This document shows positions 6,752 to 10,201 of a stretch of 10,201 nucleotides of DNA, one piece after another; the first letter of the stretch is position 1; every line of letters starts with the position of its first letter. The notes beneath the pieces are model-generated. The model ran no database searches and had not been told where the DNA came from. It was given only the letters and a program-made list of their open reading frames with translations. A program made the translations under genes and the position numbers. The stretch spans positions 1-10,201 of the forward strand of contig WRMT01000092.1 in NCBI GenBank assembly GCA_009777005.1, in the 5' to 3' direction. This DNA is from Methanobrevibacter sp. GTDB lineage: Archaea; Methanobacteriota; Methanobacteria; Methanobacteriales; Methanobacteriaceae.

Positions 6752-6868
6752 AAATTATAAACTTATTTTATTAAATTATTAAATTTTTGTTTAAAACATT
6801 AACAGAAATAATAATAATTATGAGAAATAAAATACAAATCAATAATTAACTTTTTTTGAGGTAATCAC

Positions 6869-7432
6869 ATGAAAAAATCAATTACTTATTTTGAAAATCC
6901 TGGGAAAGAAAATACTGATGAATTAATTCAATTAATAAAAGAAAGACTAAAAGAGTCAAATATAAAATATGTAGCTATAGCTTCTGCTTCTGGAGAAACT
7001 GCTTTGAAATTATCTAAAGAGCTAGATGATGTAACTATTGTAAACACTACTCATCATGCTGGATTTAAAGAAGCAAATAAATTAGATATTTCTGATGATA
7101 TGAGAGCTAAACTTGAAAAAGAAGGAATTGTTACATTTGTAGGATCTCATGCATTAAGTGGTGTTGGTAGAGGAATCTCAAATAAATTTGGTGGTTTCAC
7201 ACCTGTTGATATTATAGCTGAAACAGCTAGAATGTTTTCACAGGGTATTAAAGTTTGTGTTGAAATATCCATAATGTTAGCTGATGCTGGATTAATTCCT
7301 GTTGATGAAGAAATATTAGCTATTGGTGGAAGAGCACATGGTATTGATTCTGCAGCTATAATAACTCCAGCTAATATGACAAAGGTTTTTGATATGAGAA
7401 TACATGAAATAATAGCTATGCCAAGACCTTGA
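6869..7432 (+). CDS. Stand-alone pyruvate kinase C-terminal (alpha/beta) domain protein
   Basis: The 187-residue protein matches the PK_C domain, which in full pyruvate kinase is the C-terminal Rossmann-like allosteric domain. Visible motifs are VAIASASGETALKLSKEL (35-52), IVNTTHHAGF (57-66), FVGSHALSGVGRGISNKFGG (90-109), the segment 130-149 of regular helix, and ILAIGGRAHGIDSAAIITPA (149-168). There is no catalytic barrel, so it is not itself a pyruvate kinase. Free-standing versions are known in archaea with no assigned function that I can name; sugar-phosphate or nucleotide binding is possible. The start is fixed by GAGGT and the family-like N terminus. It is on the same strand as ftsZ, 477 bases upstream. 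Its last codons, from the TAGCTA at 7413, are the first unit of the tandem array that runs past the stop codon. Confidence 0.88.
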   Translation: MKKSITYFENPGKENTDELIQLIKERLKESNIKYVAIASASGETALKLSKELDDVTIVNTTHHAGFKEANKLDISDDMRAKLEKEGIVTFVGSHALSGVGRGISNKFGGFTPVDIIAETARMFSQGIKVCVEISIMLADAGLIPVDEEILAIGGRAHGIDSAAIITPANMTKVFDMRIHEIIAMPRP

Positions 7433-7556
7433 ATTCTTATTGGCTGTAGCTATGCTGTGACCTTTAATTCCTTTTGGCATTAGCTATTGAAAGAATAATA
7501 GCTAGGTCAAGACCTTGAATTCTTATAAACAATAGCTATTGAAAGAATAATAGCTA
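7413..7556. repeat. TAGCTA-bounded tandem array, steps 34/34/18/34/18
   Basis: TAGCTA stands at 7413, 7447, 7481, 7499, 7533 and 7551. The three 34-bp units (7413-7446, 7447-7480, 7499-7532) share the core GACCTT.AATTC; by eye units one and two match at 26 of 34 positions and units one and three at 27. The two 18-bp units (7481-7498 and 7533-7550) are identical, TAGCTATTGAAAGAATAA, and with the following hexamer make a perfect 24-bp direct repeat. The first unit spans the end of the pyruvate kinase-like gene, including its stop codon, so downstream units look like duplications of the gene end. Confidence 0.92.
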
Positions 7557-7833
7557 TTTTTAATTTTTGTTAGATTATATACTAATTTTTTCATAATACT
7601 TTGTATGAAAATTATTTAAAAAAGTAATATTAATGCGAAATTTCACTGATTCAAACACTAAATATTTTCAAATTTCTAACATATCTATTCCAAGTAATAT
7701 TTTTCAATTTAGTTTAAATTTTTTTACAGATTTAATTATTAAACTATTGAATATTTTTATAATTTATAATTTTAATTTAAGTATTTGAATTTAGGTATTT
7801 GACATAGATTTCACATGATATAAATAGATTTGT

Positions 7834-7849
7834 AGTGATTATAATCGCT
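7834..7849. promoter_or_regulatory. 16-bp inverted repeat just upstream of the ftsZ TATA box
   Basis: AGTGATTA/TAATCGCT matches its own reverse complement at seven of eight arm positions. It ends four bases before the TATA-like TTTAAATATA, where TFB or a repressor/activator would bind, so it is a candidate operator for ftsZ. No regulator is identified. Confidence 0.45.
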
Positions 7850-7852
7850 GCA

Positions 7853-7862
7853 TTTAAATATA
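7853..7862 (+). promoter_or_regulatory. ftsZ: Probable TATA box of ftsZ
   Basis: TTTAAATATA predicts a transcript start around 7885 and a short leader of about 25 bases containing the GGGG at 7899-7902, the nearest thing to a ribosome site before the GTG start. Confidence 0.45.
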
Positions 7863-7909
7863 ACTTATTACATATCATTTAAACATATTTAATAATGTGG
7901 GGAAAGTAA

Positions 7910-9082
7910 GTGAAATTTATAGATGATGCGATAAAAGAATCTGAAAAGAGGATGGAAACGGAACATCCAGATAGACTATCTGCAGAACTGGATGATGAGC
8001 TAATAGAAAACATTAAGAGAAGTAGAGTAAAGATCCTTGTCGTTGGTGTTGGTGGAGCTGGAAATAACACGATTACAAGGCTTAATGAAATTGGAATCGA
8101 ACATGTACATACCATAGCTGCTAATACTGATGCACAAGATTTATATTATTGTCAAGCTGATGAAAAAATACTTCTTGGTCCAAAAACTTGTGGAGGTAAG
8201 GGTGCTGGTGGAGACCCGCGTGTTGGTGAGGAAGCTGCTGAAGAAAGTGAAGATGATATTAAAGAGAAACTTGAAGGAGCAGACATGGTTTTTATTTCTT
8301 GTGGTCTTGGAGGGGGAACTGGTACAGGTTCATCTCCAGTAATTGCTAAGTTAGCTAAAAAAGCTGGTGCTTTGACCGTGGCTGTAGTTTCTATGCCTCT
8401 TAGTGCTGAAGGATTTCTAAGAAGAGATAAAGCAGAAAAAGGATTAGAAAAACTCCAAGAAAGTGCAGATACAGTTATTGTAATTCCAAATGATAAGCTA
8501 TTAGAAGTAGCTCCTAATCTAACAATAAATAATGCATTTTTGGTTCTTGATGAAATTTTAGTTCGTGCAGTTAAAGGAATAACCGAGTTAATCACAAGAC
8601 CAGCTTTACTTAATCTAGACTTTGCAGATGTTAGGAGTATTATGCAAGGATCTGGAATGGCAATGATTGGTATGGGTGAGTCCGATTCGGGTGATAGAGC
8701 ATTTGAATCGGTTCATGAAGCAATTAACAGTCCATTACTTGATTTGGATGTTTCTGATGCTAAAGCAGCATTAATCAATATATCTGGTAGTTCTGATTTA
8801 ACATTATATGAATCTGAAAAAATTGTGCAAATTGTTGGTGATAAATTAGATCCAAAAGCTAATATTATTTGGGGAGTTCAAATTGATGATGCTCTTCAAA
8901 ATACTATAAGAACAACAATTATTGTTTCAGGGGTTAATTCTCGTGCAAGATATATTGATGAGGGACATGATCCAATAAGAGAGTATGAACCTGGTTCAAA
9001 ACTAGTAAAAAATCCTTTAGACATGAAAAACATGTTAGAAGAGAAAAATCCTTTAGATGATTTTGTAGATGGTAAGTTCTAA
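7910..9082 (+). CDS. ftsZ: Cell division protein FtsZ
   Basis: FtsZ is the tubulin-like GTPase that forms the division ring. The 390-residue protein has VVGVGGAGNNT (44-54), AANTDAQDL (70-78), the tubulin signature LGGGTGTGSSP (133-143), the catalytic T7 loop NLDFAD (235-240, with Asp237 and Asp240) and a complete C-terminal GTPase-activating domain to about 345. The N-terminal 35 residues are charged and typical of archaeal FtsZ. The start is GTG: an in-frame ATG 15 bases upstream is cut off by a TAA, and KFIDDAIKES follows as expected. The C-terminal tail repeats KNPLD at 367 and 379, possibly a partner-binding element. It lies upstream of secE, a common euryarchaeal order. Only one TAGCTA occurs in 1.17 kb. 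Whether it is FtsZ1 or FtsZ2 type I cannot settle by eye. Confidence 0.98.
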   Translation: MKFIDDAIKESEKRMETEHPDRLSAELDDELIENIKRSRVKILVVGVGGAGNNTITRLNEIGIEHVHTIAANTDAQDLYYCQADEKILLGPKTCGGKGAGGDPRVGEEAAEESEDDIKEKLEGADMVFISCGLGGGTGTGSSPVIAKLAKKAGALTVAVVSMPLSAEGFLRRDKAEKGLEKLQESADTVIVIPNDKLLEVAPNLTINNAFLVLDEILVRAVKGITELITRPALLNLDFADVRSIMQGSGMAMIGMGESDSGDRAFESVHEAINSPLLDLDVSDAKAALINISGSSDLTLYESEKIVQIVGDKLDPKANIIWGVQIDDALQNTIRTTIIVSGVNSRARYIDEGHDPIREYEPGSKLVKNPLDMKNMLEEKNPLDDFVDGKF

Positions 9083-9102
9083 TTGATTTTTAATTAGCAT
9101 TA

Positions 9103-9108
9103 TTTTTT
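9103..9108 (+). terminator. Oligo-T terminator after ftsZ
   Basis: A T6 tract lies about 20 bases past the ftsZ stop, preceded by a T5 at 9087-9091. It is likely to end the ftsZ transcript before the long gap to secE. Confidence 0.45.
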
Positions 9109-9130
9109 AGATAATATATATAATATATAA

Positions 9131-9202
9131 TAGCTATTTGTCTTTGGTTTGAAAGAATGTTTTGTGTAGCTATTTATATTTGCTTTGAAAAAAATGCTTT
9201 GA
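9131..9202. repeat. 36-bp TAGCTA-bounded tandem duplication after ftsZ
   Basis: Units 9131-9166 and 9167-9202 both begin TAGCTATTT, share TTTG and TTTGAAA at the same offsets and ATG.TTTG with a one-base shift, about 75-80% identical by eye. Three further hexamers follow at 9282, 9312 and 9341 with steps of 30 and 29 bp, and one at 9441, but the sequence between those is not obviously repeated. Confidence 0.75.
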
Positions 9203-9535
9203 TTTAACTTATAGGATGAATTTAATAAATAATGAATTTTAATACATTATATGGCATCTATTATATTAAATAGCAGAGAACTAGCTAGAAATTATTTAAA
9301 TGATTTAATGATAGCTAAGTTAAGGAAAGGTTTTTTGAAATAGCTATTGAATTTTGAATATATGAGATAAAAATCATATAGATTTATATTTAGTACCCAC
9401 ATTTTTCATGATAATATTATAAATTCATATTTCAAAATTGTAGCTAATTACTAAATTTTTTTAACATTTAAACATTTTTTTAATAGTAATAATTAATAGT
9501 AATAATAGTAATAATTTTCATCATCATTCTCTGTT

Positions 9536-9564
9536 AAATCATTTTAAATTTATTTAAATGATTT
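9536..9564. repeat. Stem-loop with perfect 9-bp arms
   Basis: AAATCATTT (9536-9544) and AAATGATTT (9556-9564) are exact reverse complements around an 11-base loop. The right arm and flank (TATTTAAATGATTT) recur at 9293-9306. No oligo-T follows closely, so a role as terminator is unclear. Confidence 0.55.
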
Positions 9565-9754
9565 TGAATATTATTTATAATAATTTTATTGATTAAAAAC
9601 AGAAGTAAAATATTATATATAATAAATTCATATTTCACTATAATATAATAAATTCAAAATTAGTTTAATTAGTAATAATGCTTTTTTTATTAATCGAGTT
9701 TAATTATTAATAAAAATTTTTAAGTAGTGTTGAACTTATAAATTAAAGCAAAAG

Positions 9755-9763
9755 TTTATAAAT
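9755..9763 (+). promoter_or_regulatory. secE: Strong TATA box of secE
   Basis: TTTATAAAT preceded by AGCAAAAG matches the archaeal BRE-plus-TATA pattern well and is the best promoter match in the window. It predicts a transcript start near 9785 and a leader of about 65 bases before the secE ATG. Confidence 0.55.
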
Positions 9764-9850
9764 CGATACTCATAATATCTATAATACTTCATGTTAATTT
9801 ATATTGAATTAAGTGTAATATTGTTTTTTTATTAAAAGTAGGGATTTTCA

Positions 9851-10030
9851 ATGAATGTTAAGGAATCTATTAACCGTTTTTTTAAACAATGTAAGAGAGT
9901 TCTTAGAGTATCTAAAAAACCTGATAAAGAGGAATTTTTTAATTTTTCTAAAGTAACTGCTTTAGGAATAGTTATAATTGGTGTAATCGGATTTGTAATT
10001 ATTTTAATTTCTCAATTAATAGGTATTTAG
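9851..10030 (+). CDS. secE: Protein translocase SEC61 subunit gamma (SecE/Sss1)
   Basis: This 59-residue protein is the small clamp subunit of the archaeal SecYE-beta translocon in the cytoplasmic membrane. An amphipathic N-terminal helix (about 1-20, ESINRFFKQCKRVLRVSKKP), a conserved bend (PDKEEFFNFSKVTALGI, 24-40) and one transmembrane helix (about 38-58, rich in Ile, Val and Gly) fit the Sss1 layout, and the length is normal. The ATG is preceded by TAGGGA eight to nine bases upstream, a weak ribosome site. Position after ftsZ agrees with the order ftsZ-secE-nusG-rpl11 that I recall from other euryarchaea. Here it is detached from ftsZ by 768 bases and no nusG start is seen in the 171 bases that follow. 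Confidence 0.9.
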   Translation: MNVKESINRFFKQCKRVLRVSKKPDKEEFFNFSKVTALGIVIIGVIGFVIILISQLIGI

Positions 10031-10072
10031 ATTATTACTCTTTTCTTACTATAATATCATTAATTGTTTAAA

Positions 10073-10093
10073 ATAATCTTGATTTAAGATTAT
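10073..10093. repeat. Stem-loop downstream of secE
   Basis: ATAATCTT and AAGATTAT are perfect 8-bp inverted arms around the loop GATTT, 43 bases after the secE stop. The right arm with its flank, ATTTAAGATTAT, recurs at 10123-10134, where it is followed by T5 and may act as a terminator. Confidence 0.5.
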
Positions 10094-10142
10094 GAATATG
10101 GTATTAAAGTAGATAGTTTTAAATTTAAGATTATTTTTAATT

Positions 10143-10201
10143 ATTATTAAATAATATTTAAAAAATTTATTAATTAATATTTAAAATTATTAAATAATAT
10201 T
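10143..10201. repeat. Duplicated 16-bp A+T motif at the window edge
   Basis: ATTATTAAATAATATT occurs at 10143-10158 and 10186-10201, 43 bp apart, the second copy ending at the window edge. The composition is A+T only, so chance is possible, and the repeat may continue beyond the window. Confidence 0.4.

Larger units (their letters stand above)
6309..6868. other. Intergenic stretch between the PIN gene and the pyruvate kinase-like gene
   Basis: Beyond the terminator at its left end, these 560 bases hold no supported gene. A 23-codon frame at 6398-6469 would encode one hydrophobic helix (MENKILGC, then mostly Ile, Leu and Phe), but it has no ribosome site and TTT/ATT codons are expected in such DNA. 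No TAGCTA hexamer is present. The promoter of the downstream gene lies at the right end. Confidence 0.5.
7433..7909. other. Intergenic stretch upstream of ftsZ
   Basis: The left 120 bases are the TAGCTA-bounded array, followed by TTTTTAATTTTTG (from 7557), which would terminate the upstream transcript. The middle is A+T-rich with nothing recognised. The right end carries the ftsZ promoter elements. A 15-bp sequence, TCACATGATATAAAT (7811-7825), recurs with one change at 97-111. Confidence 0.55.
693..9446. repeat. Dispersed palindromic motif TAGCTA / AATAGCTATT
   Basis: By hand I count 39 TAGCTA sites. Starts are 693, 888, 1082, 1106, 1271, 1301, 1518, 2844, 3016, 3142, 3247, 3496, 3562, 3610, 3769, 3811, 3838, 3880, 3907, 4184, 4204, 4415, 5040, 5759, 6972, 7317, 7413, 7447, 7481, 7499, 7533, 7551, 8352, 9131, 9167, 9282, 9312, 9341 and 9441. 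Eight extend to AATAGCTATT (1299, 3140, 3560, 5757, 7531, 7549, 9129, 9339). At about 24% G+C roughly three hexamers and fewer than 0.1 decamers are expected. Sites lie in coding and non-coding DNA and are absent from tfe, the 181-residue gene and secE. In most genes they are read as TA-GCT-A (Ala). Confidence 0.85.
9083..9850. other. Long intergenic stretch between ftsZ and secE
   Basis: No gene is visible on either strand in 768 bases. The left third holds the TAGCTA cluster (9131-9446). The middle has an AAT/AGT-rich simple sequence (9481-9514), a stem-loop (9536-9564) and the direct repeat AAATTCATATTTCA (9421-9434 and 9624-9637). The right end carries the secE promoter. Confidence 0.6.

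Noticed and set aside
7413..7556. CRISPR array or CRISPR-like spacers
   Set aside because: The constant element is only 6-10 bp, the intervening units are related to each other, and unit lengths vary; no cas genes are present.
8152..8595. Minus-strand open frame opposite ftsZ, with others at 7879-8115 (minus) and 8130-8342 (plus)
   Set aside because: All lie over the conserved FtsZ GTPase domain and have no domain signal of their own.
1..10201. tRNA, rRNA or other structured RNA genes
   Set aside because: Scanning for G+C-rich islands, tRNA arm motifs and C/D boxes outside genes gave nothing; the intergenic DNA is uniformly A+T-rich.
1..10201. Insertion sequence or integrase
   Set aside because: No transposase or integrase motif and no terminal inverted repeats with target duplications were found around the accessory pair.

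Overview
The window is chromosomal DNA of a very A+T-rich methanogenic archaeon, most likely of the order Methanobacteriales (Methanobrevibacter-like). The evidence is an archaeal transcription factor E gene, the coenzyme M biosynthesis gene comA, an archaeal ftsZ followed by the small SecE/Sss1 translocon gene, archaeal-type TATA boxes and GAGGT/AGGTGA ribosome-binding sites. Genus and species are inference. Only about 59% of the window is coding, which is low for an archaeon. Seven gene-free stretches exceed 300 bases.

Layout. Positions 1-1013 hold no recognisable gene. A minus-strand block follows, read right to left: comA (4023-4793), a CofE-like F420 ligase family protein with a repeat-built N-terminal extension (2861-3940), tfe (1852-2373) and an HD-domain protein (1014-1502). 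On the plus strand, divergent from comA, is a tightly coupled pair: an unrecognised 181-residue protein (5112-5657) and a long PIN-domain protein (5661-6308). After 560 empty bases come a stand-alone pyruvate kinase C-terminal-domain protein (6869-7432), ftsZ (7910-9082) and secE (9851-10030, only 59 codons). tfe needs its start moved to an internal ATG.

How the genes relate. Most are housekeeping genes: transcription initiation (tfe), methanogenesis cofactors (comA, possibly the CofE-like protein), division (ftsZ) and protein secretion (secE). The 181-residue/PIN pair looks like an accessory toxin-antitoxin-like or defence-like cassette inserted between conserved genes.

The most unusual signal is not a gene. 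The palindrome TAGCTA, often extended to AATAGCTATT, occurs about 39 times by hand count, where base composition predicts roughly three. It is strongly clustered. In at least three places it marks every junction of a tandem array: 34/34/18/34/18 bp after the pyruvate kinase-like gene, 42/27/42/27 bp inside the CofE-like gene, and 36 bp after ftsZ. This suggests a TAGCTA-linked process of local duplication acting on both coding and non-coding DNA.
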